Below are positions 9,324 through 17,602 of a DNA stretch of 55,753 nucleotides, piece by piece. Source of the DNA: Candidatus Eiseniibacteriota bacterium (GTDB lineage: Bacteria > Eisenbacteria > RBG-16-71-46 > CAIMUX01); assembly GCA_029569475.1 (NCBI GenBank), contig JAKQSZ010000054.1, positions 1 through 55,753 on the forward strand. Reading direction: 5' to 3'. A program made the position numbers and the translations under genes. Position 1 is the stretch's first letter. Every line of letters begins with the position of its first letter. Below the pieces are notes generated by a model, which was not told the DNA's origin, made no database searches, and saw only the letters and a program-made list of their open reading frames with translations.

Positions 9324-10649
9324 ATGCGCGTCCTGATCGTCACGTACTACTTCCCTCCGGCGGGAGGGCCGGGCGTGCAGCGGGTCCTCAAGTTCGTCCG
9401 CTATCTCCCGCATTCGGGTTGGGAGGCGCATGTCCTCACCGCTCCGGAGGACGCGGCCTATCCGGTGCTCGATCCATCGCTGGCCGCGGAAGTCCCGGCC
9501 GGTGTCGCGGTCGAGCGGAGCTCGATCCGGGAGTACTACGATCTCTACCGCCGGCTCGCCGGAGCACGGCGTCGCCGAGGCGTCGTGAACCTCGCAACGA
9601 CGGCCGCGGCCGGGCCAGGCTGGCGGGAGAGACTGCTGCAGTCCTTGCGGGGCGCCGTCTTCATCCCGGACGGACGTATGGGATGGCATGGTCCCGCGCT
9701 GCGTCGCGGCCGGCGCATCCTGCGCGAACGCCCGGTGGATGTCATCTTCGCTACCGGGCCTCCCTTCACCGCGCACTGGATCGCCCGGGACCTGGCGCGA
9801 ACCGCGCGTCTTCCCCTGGTCCTCGACTTCAGGGATCCCTGGACCAGGGCCCCGTTCTATCCGGCGCGGCCAGGTTGGGCGCGCCGTCTGGACGAAGCCC
9901 TGGAACGGAGCTGCGTGGAGGAGGCGGCGGCCGTGGTCACCGTGAACCGGGAGATCCACGACGATCTTCGAACACGCTTCCCGCGGCTGCCGGGGGAGCG
10001 GGTGCGGGTGATCCCCAACGGTTTCGACCCCCAGGACTTCGCCGGCATCGCGATGAGTCCGCCGGAGGATTTCGTTCTGACCCACGCCGGCACGTTGCCC
10101 GACTCCGGGCTTCCGGTTGCCCTGCGCGAGGCCTTGGAGCGCCTGGGCGCAGAGGATTCCGTATTCCGTGAGAGCTTCCGCCTGGTCCTCGCCGGCACCG
10201 TCGGGCCGGTGGTGCGCCGGCAGATCGCGGGGGCGTGGTTCGCGCCGCGGGTGGAGGACCGGGGGTACCTGCCGCACGCCGACTCGGTGCGGCTGCTGCG
10301 CTCCTCGACGCTCCTGCTCCTGCTGATCGAACCGCAACGCGCGCGGGGGATCCTTACCGGCAAGGTCTTCGAGTATCTCGCCTCGGGCACGCCGGTTCTG
10401 GCGATCGCCCCGCCCGGGGAGGCGGCCGAGTTGATCGAGGAGGCGCGTGCCGGACCGGTGCTGCGCCATGACGATGTCGCGGGCGCTCACCGGGCATTGC
10501 GCGCGGCCTGGGAAGCCCATCGAGCCGGCCGTCCTCCCTTCCCCGCGGCGCTCCCGGAGATCGTCGCACGGTACTCACGGCCCGAACAGGCCCGTCTCCT
10601 GGCCGCGCTGCTGGGAGAGGTGGCCAAGGGAGGCGCGAGATCAGCGTAG
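9324..10649 (+). CDS. Glycosyltransferase, GT4-like (GT-B fold)
   Basis: A 441-residue GT-B-type transferase. The N-terminus, MRVLIVTYYFPPAGGPGVQR, carries the glycine-rich acceptor loop typical of GT4 enzymes. A DFRDPWTRAPF segment near residue 170 and the C-terminal donor domain (GILTGKVFEYLASGTPVLA) also fit the family. It should move a sugar from an activated nucleotide donor to a lipid or growing glycan in the cytosol. Two ATGs occur close together; the one at 9315 opens a six-codon dead frame, and 9324 begins the conserved sequence. The nearest GGAGG is 16 bases away, so initiation may be weak. It is divergent from the YfhO-like gene and upstream of a sugar aminotransferase gene. Confidence 0.85.
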   Translation: MRVLIVTYYFPPAGGPGVQRVLKFVRYLPHSGWEAHVLTAPEDAAYPVLDPSLAAEVPAGVAVERSSIREYYDLYRRLAGARRRRGVVNLATTAAAGPGWRERLLQSLRGAVFIPDGRMGWHGPALRRGRRILRERPVDVIFATGPPFTAHWIARDLARTARLPLVLDFRDPWTRAPFYPARPGWARRLDEALERSCVEEAAAVVTVNREIHDDLRTRFPRLPGERVRVIPNGFDPQDFAGIAMSPPEDFVLTHAGTLPDSGLPVALREALERLGAEDSVFRESFRLVLAGTVGPVVRRQIAGAWFAPRVEDRGYLPHADSVRLLRSSTLLLLLIEPQRARGILTGKVFEYLASGTPVLAIAPPGEAAELIEEARAGPVLRHDDVAGAHRALRAAWEAHRAGRPPFPAALPEIVARYSRPEQARLLAALLGEVAKGGARSA

Positions 10650-10759
10650 ATACGCGGCACGCCCGCCTCCCTGGCAAGTCCAGCCTGGATCCTGGTCTCC
10701 GCGCGGCGGATGGCAGTGTGAGCGCCCGGGGCGCGCACCCGGACCGGCGCGCGCCCCGC

Positions 10760-10788
10760 TTGCCCGGGCGTGCCCCAGCGCTTAGAAT
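10760..10788 (+). promoter_or_regulatory. Candidate promoter for the aminotransferase-SpoU pair
   Basis: TTGCCC, a 17-base spacer and TAGAAT lie 35 bases before the ATG at 10823. This gives a short leader that contains the GGAGG ribosome site. Confidence 0.5.
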
Positions 10789-10822
10789 CCGCGGTCTCGG
10801 CGAATCACCTCGGAGGGGAAAC

Positions 10823-11926
10823 ATGCGCATTCCGCTGGTCGACTTGAAGGCCCAGTACGCTCGCATCCGGACGGAGATCGATGAGGCCGTCGGACGTGTG
10901 ATCGAGAGCGCCGGTTTCGTGGGCGGCCCCGAAGTCGACGCCTTCGAGCGCGAGTTCGCGTCGTTCTGCGAAACCCCGCAGGCGGTCGGGCTCTCCTCGG
11001 GGACCTCGGCGCTGCACCTCGCGTTGATCGCCGCCGGCGTGCGGGCCGGCGATGAGGTGCTCCTGCCCTCCCATACGTTCATCGCCACCGCCGAAGTGGT
11101 CCGCCGCTGCGGCGCCCGCGTGCGCTTCGCGGAGGTCGAGGATGCGACGCTGACGATGGACCCGGCGCGTTTGGCGGACTACGCGGGCCCCGATGTGAGG
11201 TTCCTGATCCCGGTGCACCTCTATGGGCAGCCGGCCGATATGGACCCGATCCTCTCCTTCGCGCGGGCACGTGGCATCGCCGTCATCGAGGACGCCGCGC
11301 AGGCTCACGGCGCCCGCTACCATGGCCGCCGCTGCGGCAGTCTCGCGCCCCTGGCGGCCTTCAGCTTCTACCCCGGCAAGAACCTCGGCGCCTACGGCGA
11401 CGGCGGCGCCCTCACCTGCTTCAGTCCCGAGGTAGCGGACCGGATGCGGCGGCTTTCGAATCACGGCCGCGGGGACAAGCATCTCCACGTCGAGGAGGGA
11501 TTCAATTATCGCCTGGACGCCATGCAGGCGGCCGTTTTGCGGGTCAAGCTGCGGAAGCTGGAGGAGTGGAACGCGGAACGCTGCCGGGCCGCCGCCGCCT
11601 ACGACGCGCGGCTGGCCGATCTCGCGGCCGTGCGAACCCCGGTGGTGGCGCCGTGGGCCGAGCACGTCTTCCATCTCTACGTGGTGCGGGTGCCGGAGCG
11701 CGACCGCGTCATCGCCGGCCTCAAGGACGACGGGATCGACGCGGGGATCCACTACCCGGTTCCGCTGCACCTCCAGCCGGCGTACCGGCACCTCGGCCAC
11801 GGGAAGGGCGACTTCCCGGTCACCGAGAAGGCGTGCGACGAGATCCTCTCCCTGCCGCTCTATCCTGAGCTGGACGAGGAGCGCATCGACCGGGTCTGCG
11901 CCTCGCTGCGCCGCGTGCTGGGATGA
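10823..11926 (+). CDS. DegT/DnrJ/EryC1-family PLP aminotransferase
   Basis: A 367-residue sugar aminotransferase of the DegT/DnrJ/EryC1 (ArnB/WecE-like) family. It opens with MRIPLVDLKAQY, a family hallmark. VGLSSGTSALHLAL forms the PLP phosphate site, VIEDAAQAHGA supplies the cofactor-ring aspartate, and the lysine of FYPGKNLGAYGDGG is the expected Schiff-base residue. These enzymes aminate keto-sugars on nucleotide carriers for surface polysaccharides. The ATG at 10823 follows GGAGG at a six-base distance; the frame is open upstream but carries no family sequence. The stop overlaps the next gene's start (ATGA). It is a different subtype from the second DegT protein at 36628. Confidence 0.92.
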   Translation: MRIPLVDLKAQYARIRTEIDEAVGRVIESAGFVGGPEVDAFEREFASFCETPQAVGLSSGTSALHLALIAAGVRAGDEVLLPSHTFIATAEVVRRCGARVRFAEVEDATLTMDPARLADYAGPDVRFLIPVHLYGQPADMDPILSFARARGIAVIEDAAQAHGARYHGRRCGSLAPLAAFSFYPGKNLGAYGDGGALTCFSPEVADRMRRLSNHGRGDKHLHVEEGFNYRLDAMQAAVLRVKLRKLEEWNAERCRAAAAYDARLADLAAVRTPVVAPWAEHVFHLYVVRVPERDRVIAGLKDDGIDAGIHYPVPLHLQPAYRHLGHGKGDFPVTEKACDEILSLPLYPELDEERIDRVCASLRRVLG

Positions 11927-12459
11927 CGCCGGAGCGGGACGAGCGCCAGTCCCGCAACGACCGCACCGCGCAGGAGGGTCCCCGGCTGCCCGAGCCCCTG
12001 CCGGTCATCGCGGTCCTCGACAACCTGCGCAGCGCCTTCAACGTCGGGTCGATCTTCCGCACCTCGGAAGCGGCCCGCCTGCGCGAGCTGGTGCTTTGCG
12101 GCATCACGCCCTACCCGCCCAACGAGCGCCTGGATCGTACGGCCCTGGGCTGTGTACACAGCGTCGCGTGGAGGCACGTGGTCAGCACGACGGCGGCGGT
12201 ACGGGAGGCCCGGCAGGCCGGGTACCGCATCTACGCTTGCGAGGTCGCGCCCGGCGCCCGCTCCCTGCGCGAGGTTTCCTTCCCGCGCCGCCCCCTGGCC
12301 TTTGTCTTCGGACACGAGGTGGCCGGCATCGCCCCGGAGGTGATGGCCCTGGCCGACGCCATCGTCGAGATCCCGCTGCACGGGCGCAAGAACTCCCTCA
12401 ACGTCGCCACCTCTTACGGAATCGTCCTCTTTGAAGTCCTCCGCCAGTGGGGCTACTGA
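11923..12459 (+). CDS. SpoU/TrmH-family RNA 2'-O-methyltransferase
   Basis: A 178-residue SPOUT-fold methyltransferase. Motif 1 (NLRSAFNVGSIFRTSE, with the catalytic-type Arg), motif 2 (FVFGHEVAGI) and motif 3 (IPLHGRKNSLNVATSYGIV) form the trefoil-knot S-adenosylmethionine site. It should methylate ribose in tRNA or rRNA; the substrate is uncertain because it lacks the N-terminal substrate-binding domain of TrmH or RlmB. It starts within the stop of the aminotransferase (ATGA), so the pair is coupled although their functions look unrelated. The first 25 residues are polar and probably disordered. Confidence 0.92.
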   Translation: MTPERDERQSRNDRTAQEGPRLPEPLPVIAVLDNLRSAFNVGSIFRTSEAARLRELVLCGITPYPPNERLDRTALGCVHSVAWRHVVSTTAAVREARQAGYRIYACEVAPGARSLREVSFPRRPLAFVFGHEVAGIAPEVMALADAIVEIPLHGRKNSLNVATSYGIVLFEVLRQWGY

Positions 12460-12530
12460 GGTTCCGCCCGGCCGTGTGCTCCCGGGCGCACGACGGTGTG
12501 TTCCCGGGCGTGGGAGTCCACCGTCGGACC

Positions 12531-12590
12531 GGGCAGGCGTGGGAGTCGACGAGCCCGGCCGGGCAGACGCGGGAGTCGACGAGCCCGGCC
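12531..12590. repeat. 30-base tandem duplication between convergent genes
   Basis: Two adjacent 30-base copies (12531-12560 and 12561-12590) differ at two positions, and a decayed third copy precedes them. Each contains the palindrome GTCGAC. A small dyad (GTGC-T-CCCGGG-C-GCAC, 12476-12491) lies just upstream. Together they fill the gap between the SpoU stop and the PP2C stop and may act in transcription termination. Confidence 0.7.
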
Positions 12591-12633
12591 CAGGCAAGTC
12601 CGCATCCGGCGTGGAGCAGTCCGAGCGAACGGG

Positions 12634-13461
12634 TCAGGGCTGGCTGTGAAGCCACCGAACGCCGCTCGCGGTGGCGAAGGGGACCGCCCGGGTGCAGGTC
12701 TTGCCCCGGGTCGCCTCGAGCGCTTCGATGAGGATGACCGTGATGTTGTCGGGAGCGCCGCCCTGGAGTCCGGCCCCGACCATGTCCTCCACCGCCCGGT
12801 CCAGCGATTGCCGATGGACCATGCGTGCCAGGCCGGCCGGCGGCACCGCCTTGACGAGGCCGTCGGTGCTCAGGAGCAGACGATCTCCCGGCTCCAGCAG
12901 GATCGGCGCGGCGGAGAGGTCCGGGGTCTGGTCGGGACAGGTGCCGAGACAGCGCGTGAGGATGTGGCTGGTCGGGTGCTTGTCGGCCAGGGCGGGAGAG
13001 AGCAGGCCGGATTGGATGAGATCCTGGGCCATCGTGTGATCCCTGGTGATCTGGACCATGTCGAGCCCCCGGAACCAGTACAGGCGCGTGTCCCCGATGT
13101 GTCCGACCCAGGCTCTCCCTTCGTCGATGAGCACCGCCGTCAGGGTTGTCCCCATGTCCCGTACGTTCGGATCCTGCCTGGCCTCGCGCCCGATCCGTTC
13201 GGCGGCGCTGCTGAAGACGCGCCAGAGGAAGCTGAGCGGTTTGCGGCGGTTGACCACGCCGGCTTCGCGCACCGCCGCTATGGCCAGCCGGGCCGCCAGG
13301 TCCCCCCCCGGGTGACCGCCCATGCCATCGGCCACGGCGTAGCATCCCAGGGCCTGATCCTGACACGCGCACCAGTCGTCTTCGTTCCGTCGTCGTATCA
13401 GCCCGATGTGGCTTCGGCCAGCATATTCCGTTCTCACATCAACGATCCGTTCTCTCGTCAC
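12634..13461 (-). CDS. PP2C-type serine/threonine protein phosphatase
   Basis: A 275-residue PP2C (PPM) phosphatase of the bacterial PrpC/Stp size class. The metal-binding and family motifs are RRRNEDDW near the N-terminus, VADGMGGHPGGD, WVGHIGDTRLY, LLLSTDGL and PDNITVILIEA near the C-terminus. It should remove phosphate from Ser/Thr sites set by Hanks-type kinases, none of which is in the window. The start is uncertain: the GTG at 13461 gives VTRERIVDVRTEYAG, and a GTG eight codons later is possible. Neither has a strong ribosome site. The gene follows the acidic small protein gene after a 253-base gap that holds a CTGATCA/TGATCAG dyad. Confidence 0.9.
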   Translation of the reverse strand: MTRERIVDVRTEYAGRSHIGLIRRRNEDDWCACQDQALGCYAVADGMGGHPGGDLAARLAIAAVREAGVVNRRKPLSFLWRVFSSAAERIGREARQDPNVRDMGTTLTAVLIDEGRAWVGHIGDTRLYWFRGLDMVQITRDHTMAQDLIQSGLLSPALADKHPTSHILTRCLGTCPDQTPDLSAAPILLEPGDRLLLSTDGLVKAVPPAGLARMVHRQSLDRAVEDMVGAGLQGGAPDNITVILIEALEATRGKTCTRAVPFATASGVRWLHSQP

Positions 13462-13714
13462 CCGTTGTTGCCGCAGCGGCCCGCGCGATCCCGGGCGTCG
13501 TGGGTCGATTCCCCGCGAGCCGTTCCGGTCCCGGATCCCAGGGCGCTTCCGCCGTTCCAGGGTACCCAGTTGAAAGGGCGATGACAACTGCACGACCGCG
13601 GCCGGACCCCGGCGGGCCGGACCGTCGCAGGCAGAGAAAACCCGCCATCCAGGATCGCGGACGGCGGGAGTGATGTGCAGTGAAGCTGACTGATCAAACG
13701 GACGGGCAGGCTGA

Positions 13715-13954
13715 TCAGCGGTCCTCGCCCTCTTCGTCCTCCCAATCTTCTTCGTCGTCATCCTCCCAGTCTTCGTCTTCCTCTTCCTCGTCGTCGTCAT
13801 CCCAGTCTTCTTCGTCTTCGTCTTCGTCGTCCCAGTCCTCGAGGTCTTCTTCTTCCTCATCCCAGTCTTCGTTGTCTTCCGGATCGTCGCCTTTGTCTTC
13901 GCGCCCCGGGGGCCCGTCCAGCGTAAGGTAGCGGAGAAGCAACTCGTCCAGCAT
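13715..13954 (-). CDS. 79-residue extremely acidic Asp/Glu/Trp-repeat protein
   Basis: The first 24 residues (MLDELLLRYLTLDGPPGRED) are ordinary. The rest is almost only Asp and Glu, with a Trp about every six to ten residues in EDW or EEDW steps. This is not a known domain that I recognise; acidic tails of this type occur on proteins that mimic nucleic acid or bind metals or basic proteins. The ATG at 13954 has an ideal GGAGG seven bases upstream, which argues for real translation. The GAGGAC/GAAGAC codon run makes a strong DNA low-complexity tract. A TTGACA -35 box lies about 150 bases upstream. It precedes the PP2C gene on the same strand. The function is unknown. Confidence 0.7.
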   Translation of the reverse strand: MLDELLLRYLTLDGPPGREDKGDDPEDNEDWDEEEEDLEDWDDEDEDEEDWDDDDEEEEDEDWEDDDEEDWEDEEGEDR

Positions 13955-14082
13955 CGAGATCCTCCTTGCACTGCTCTCGACCCCAATCGGGCCGGATCGT
14001 CCGGGCCCGAAGTCTCGCCGCCCACCATCCGGCCAGGTCCCACACGCAGGATCGGTCGGCCTCGGTGATCGCAGATGGGCAG

Positions 14083-14110
14083 TTAATCCAACAGGGCGCG
14101 AAACTGTCAA
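14083..14110 (-). promoter_or_regulatory. Candidate promoter for the acidic-protein gene
   Basis: On the minus strand, a perfect TTGACA (14105-14110) is followed after 16 bases by GATTAA. The leader to the ATG at 13954 would be about 120 bases. The -10 match is only moderate. Confidence 0.35.
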
Positions 14111-14215
14111 GGAAAAGTTCCCGCTGCCGGCCCGCTCAGCGTTCGTCCGTTCCGGAGCGCCACGGCCCGCCTGTCCGGCCGCCGTGGCCGCCTCTTCCCA
14201 TCGCGACGCGTCAGG

Positions 14216-14221
14216 TATACT
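14216..14221 (+). promoter_or_regulatory. Candidate -10 box TATACT before the small ORF at 14228
   Basis: TATACT is a good -10 hexamer, but the -35 position holds only TCTTCC. It lies seven bases before the ATG at 14228, so a transcript from it would be leaderless or nearly so. Confidence 0.35.
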
Positions 14222-14227
14222 CCGGTC

Positions 14228-14356
14228 ATGGAGCGCTCGCAAGAAATCGCCGGAGCACATTCGCCGAGGGCGATCGCCGGCGCGAAGCCCTGCGCCGGCG
14301 GGTCGCGGCAGACCGTCGGGCCGGGCGGCCAGAGGAGGGTGCGAGGAACCAGATGA
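14228..14356 (+). CDS. Possible 42-residue leader ORF overlapping the next gene start
   Basis: An ATG at 14228 opens a 42-codon frame (MERSQEIAGAHSPRAIAG...) rich in Gly, Arg and Ala. Its TGA at 14354-14356 overlaps the ATG of the following gene as ATGA. It has no ribosome site and sits just after a TATACT box, so it would have to be translated leaderlessly. It may be a coupled leader peptide or a chance frame. Confidence 0.3.
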   Translation: MERSQEIAGAHSPRAIAGAKPCAGGSRQTVGPGGQRRVRGTR

Positions 14357-15693
14357 AGCGCAAGAGAAGCCGGCGCGCGAGGCTCGTGGCCTCCGCATGT
14401 TTCTGGGCAGTCCTGGCCCTGGGGATCTCCTTCGACCGCGCGGCGGCCTTCGAGGACATGGAGGTTCCGGCGTTCGTGGCCAACGTGAAGAAGCCGGAGG
14501 ATTATCCGGGCCAGGGCGGAATCTGGATGGGCCGCGATCGCCACGTCCGTGTGGACGGGATGGGCGGGATGGAGATCACCGAGCACCTGATCGCCCGCGT
14601 GTTCGACCCCGGCTGGGCGGAGCGCAACTTCGCCCCCTACTCCCGCCTCTACTGGGCGTACCCGACGCGCGGCGCGGTGGACCGGGCGCGGGTCTGGAAG
14701 TCCAGCGCCGAGTTCCGCGACGTGCCGATGTCCTCGATCGTGGACCGGCCGGCTCCCATCGCGCACGGCCTGGCCAGCCTGGACTATCTGCGTGAGTGCG
14801 CCATCGACTTCGGGGCGCTCGAACCAGGGGACGTCGTGGAGGTGCGGCTCAAGTGGGCCATCCCCTTCCATGTCCGCATCCCCGATCTCCGCTTTTGCGC
14901 CGACGTCTTCGGCGCGGCCGAGCCCATCGTCGAGCAGCAATTGCGCATCGAAGGTCCCTCCACCTTGCGGATGAACGCCGAGGTATTCGGGCCTGCCCCG
15001 TTGCGCCGCGCCTACCCCAAGGACGGCTCGTACTGGGAGGTCTTCCTCGCCGGCAACCTCCCCGCGATGCAGGGCACGTTCGTGGAGACCCCCAACGCGC
15101 GTTTCGTGGAGGCCGGCGACAGCACGGTCGCCGGGATGACGCGCGTGGTCGTGACGAGCGCGGGCAACTGGGGTTTCGTGAGTTCCGTCCTGGCGCCGGC
15201 CTGGAAGGAAGCCGGCGCCTACCGCAGCCCGGTCATGGACCAGTGGGTCGCGGGCGTCCTCGCGGAGAGCAAGTCGGATCTGGAGAAGGCGCGCGCCCTG
15301 GCCCGGCTGGTCAAGGAGAAGGTCCGCCCCCTCGAAGTGCCGCACGTCCACACCGGAATCCTGCCCTTGCCGCCGGCCGCCATCGTGGCCGATGGCCGGG
15401 CCACGCCGCGGGATCGGAGTCTCCTGCTGGCGACCCTGCTGCAGATGGCCGGGGTGGCCGCCACCCCGGTGGCCGCACGCACGAGTCGGGGTCCCTGGGA
15501 CCCCGACGTCCCTTGTCTGCTGGAACTCGATCGATCGCTCGTGCGGGTATCGCTCTCCGGGGGCGGCTATGCCTGGTTCGACCTGCACGAGGAGGCGAGC
15601 GATACGCCCCCCACCCTCGGTCTCCCCTTCGACCCATCGGCCGAGGGCTTCGATCGGGTGAAGCTGCTTCCCATCCCTGTCATCGAGGAGTGA
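14353..15693 (+). CDS. Secreted transglutaminase-like protein, catalytic Cys not conserved
   Basis: A 446-residue protein with a signal peptide (basic RKRSRRAR, hydrophobic LVASACFWAVLALGIS, then AAAFED). The middle is a beta-rich region of DUF3857 type and the C-terminal third resembles a transglutaminase core. Where active relatives have RYGDCKDKALLL, this protein has GRATPRDRSLLL, so the nucleophile Cys is Pro, and the His/Asp part is weak (YAWFDLHEE). It is therefore probably a non-catalytic periplasmic or secreted protein. The ATG at 14353 is chosen for the signal peptide; an AGGA lies upstream. The DUF3857 assignment is tentative. It is convergent with motB. Confidence 0.6.
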   Translation: MKRKRSRRARLVASACFWAVLALGISFDRAAAFEDMEVPAFVANVKKPEDYPGQGGIWMGRDRHVRVDGMGGMEITEHLIARVFDPGWAERNFAPYSRLYWAYPTRGAVDRARVWKSSAEFRDVPMSSIVDRPAPIAHGLASLDYLRECAIDFGALEPGDVVEVRLKWAIPFHVRIPDLRFCADVFGAAEPIVEQQLRIEGPSTLRMNAEVFGPAPLRRAYPKDGSYWEVFLAGNLPAMQGTFVETPNARFVEAGDSTVAGMTRVVVTSAGNWGFVSSVLAPAWKEAGAYRSPVMDQWVAGVLAESKSDLEKARALARLVKEKVRPLEVPHVHTGILPLPPAAIVADGRATPRDRSLLLATLLQMAGVAATPVAARTSRGPWDPDVPCLLELDRSLVRVSLSGGGYAWFDLHEEASDTPPTLGLPFDPSAEGFDRVKLLPIPVIEE

Positions 15694-15814
15694 GGCCGTC
15701 CGCGGTCGGGCCCGTGTCCACCCAGAGGCTCGCGTCCACGCAGCGTCAGCGTCGGCCAGGAATCGCGTCCGTCAAGGGATCCGCCTTCGCCACCCGACGC
15801 GCCGCGGCGCGCTC

Positions 15815-16618
15815 TTACTCCAACCGGACGTCGTTGTAACAGACGGTGATCGAGATGCGGCGGTTGTGCTCGTCGGAGGGATCGGAGTCGGCGAGGGGCC
15901 GCCGGTCGGCGTAACCGACCACGCGGGCGATCCGGCCGGGTTGGATGCCGCCGCCCTCCAGGACACGACGGGCGGCGTTGGCGCGATCCCCCGATAGCTC
16001 CCAGTTGCCGTAGTCCGTGCGCTCCGAGTAGGGCGTGCTGTCGGTGTGGCCTTCCACCAGCACCAGGTTGGGGAGAGGCGCGAGGATGCGCGCGATGCCC
16101 CGCAGCAGTTCGGTCGCCACGGCGTTGGGATGGGCCGAGCCGAGCTGGAAGAGCGGCCGCCGTTGTAGGTCCTGGATCTGGATGCGCATCCCCATCGACG
16201 TGAACTCGATCGACACCTGCGCCTTGAGCTCGCGCAACGTCGAGCTGCTGTTGAGGAGCCCCTCGAGTTCCTCGGCCGACTCCGAGAGGAGCGCCGAGTC
16301 CTCCGGACGCGAGCTCGATGCGCCCTCCTCCACGTCCTCCGCTTCGCCGTTGGCCAGGCGGGCGTTCTCGGCCTCCATCGCGGTGAGCCGGGCGAGCGAG
16401 GCCTGGAAGTCGATCACCCCCTCGTTGCTCAGGAAACCCGAGTCTTTCCCCATGATGACGCTGGGATGGCGGAAGTAGGCCGCGACGGCGGCCTTGCTCT
16501 TGGCGTCGCCGGCCAGGATCCAGAGCACGATGAAGAGCGCCATCATGGCGGTGACGAAATCGGCGTAGGCTACCTTCCAGGCTCCGCCGTGATGTCCGTG
16601 CCCCCCACGCTTGCTCAT
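15815..16618 (-). CDS. motB: MotB-type flagellar stator / OmpA-domain protein
   Basis: A 267-residue protein with a His/Gly-rich N-terminus and one membrane helix containing the proton-site aspartate D20 (WKVAYADFVTAMM). A Glu-rich linker and a C-terminal OmpA/MotB peptidoglycan-binding domain follow (VEGHTDSTPYSERTDYGNWELSGDRA, shortened here in meaning: the TDS and DRA marks are intact). The start of the helix with a conserved Asp and the motA gene next to it support a proton-driven stator. It follows motA by 10 bases. No other flagellar genes are in the window, so a role in another MotAB-like machine, such as gliding or transport, is also possible. Confidence 0.9.
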   Translation of the reverse strand: MSKRGGHGHHGGAWKVAYADFVTAMMALFIVLWILAGDAKSKAAVAAYFRHPSVIMGKDSGFLSNEGVIDFQASLARLTAMEAENARLANGEAEDVEEGASSSRPEDSALLSESAEELEGLLNSSSTLRELKAQVSIEFTSMGMRIQIQDLQRRPLFQLGSAHPNAVATELLRGIARILAPLPNLVLVEGHTDSTPYSERTDYGNWELSGDRANAARRVLEGGGIQPGRIARVVGYADRRPLADSDPSDEHNRRISITVCYNDVRLE

Positions 16619-16628
16619 GGCTCGTTCC

Positions 16629-17579
16629 TCAGGCGGCCCGCAGCGCTTTGCAGGCCTCTTCCATGGCCTCGCGCTCCGGTCGGCGGTAGCTGTGCAGCGA
16701 ACGCCGCGCCACTTCCATCACCACGACGGGCGCCTTGCCGTGCGCGAAGGCGACCATCCCGGTCATGATGGCCTCAAAGAAGTTCTCCTCGTCGCGCAGG
16801 TCCTGCTCCATCGCGTTGGCGATCGGCTGCACGAAACCGTAGGCGAGCAGCACGCCCAGGAATGTCCCCACGAGAGCGCAGGCCACGTGATGTCCGACCA
16901 CCTCCGGTCCGCCGTCCATGTGCCCCATGGTGATGATGATTCCGAGCACGGCCGCCACGATGCCGAGACCGGGCAGGGCGTCGCCCATTTTCTGCAACAG
17001 GCCGGCCGGGGCGGAGTCCTCGGCATGGATGGTTTCCAGCTCGCGTTCCAGGATCCCGGCCAGGTCCTCCGGCGTGACGGCGCCGTCAACCTGCAGGCCC
17101 AATGCCCCCGTCAGGAACCGGAGCGCCCCGGCGTTCTGCAAAACGAGGGGATAGTTGGAGAAGACTGAACTGGACGCCGGGTCCGCGAGGTGCGCCTCCA
17201 GCGCGATCACCCCTTCGCGCTTCACCAGCATGCTCAAGTGATAGAGGAGTTGGAGCAACTCGGTGGCGGCGGCCAGGGAATACGGGGACTTGCGGAAGAC
17301 CTGCTTGAGTCGCTTGTTGAGCTTCCTGGCCACCGGCGGGGTGATGCTGATCAGGAGCGAACCCGCCGCGGCGCCGGCAATGACCACGAGCTCCGCCGGT
17401 TGCAGCAGAATGGCCGGCTTGCCCCCGGCCATCATGAAGCCGCCGAGGACGCAACCGATGACGACAAGAAGGCCGACGTGACGAAGCAAGGGCGATCCCC
17501 CGCCCACCGGCGGCGGCGGGCCAGCTCTGTTGATCCTGCACCGGGTTCCGGCATCGGTATCGTCCGCCGGCGAGGTCAT
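16629..17579 (-). CDS. motA: MotA-type stator protein
   Basis: A 316-residue protein with the MotA layout: two N-terminal helices (LLVVIGCVLGGFMMAGG and a second containing ELVVIAGAAAGSLLIS), a large cytosolic loop, then two C-terminal helices (LPGLGIVAAVLGIIITMG and VACALVGTFLGVLLAYGF). It forms the ion channel and force generator with MotB. The start is uncertain: the ATG at 17579 adds a 30-residue polar tail. A TTG at 17488, preceded by GGGGGATCGCCC, would begin with LRHVGLLVVIG and better match the family. It is separated from the upstream hydrolase-like gene by 23 bases and may share its transcript. Confidence 0.88.
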   Translation of the reverse strand: MTSPADDTDAGTRCRINRAGPPPPVGGGSPLLRHVGLLVVIGCVLGGFMMAGGKPAILLQPAELVVIAGAAAGSLLISITPPVARKLNKRLKQVFRKSPYSLAAATELLQLLYHLSMLVKREGVIALEAHLADPASSSVFSNYPLVLQNAGALRFLTGALGLQVDGAVTPEDLAGILERELETIHAEDSAPAGLLQKMGDALPGLGIVAAVLGIIITMGHMDGGPEVVGHHVACALVGTFLGVLLAYGFVQPIANAMEQDLRDEENFFEAIMTGMVAFAHGKAPVVVMEVARRSLHSYRRPEREAMEEACKALRAA

Positions 17580-17602
17580 CTTGAGGCGGACGCGGCCCTG
17601 CG

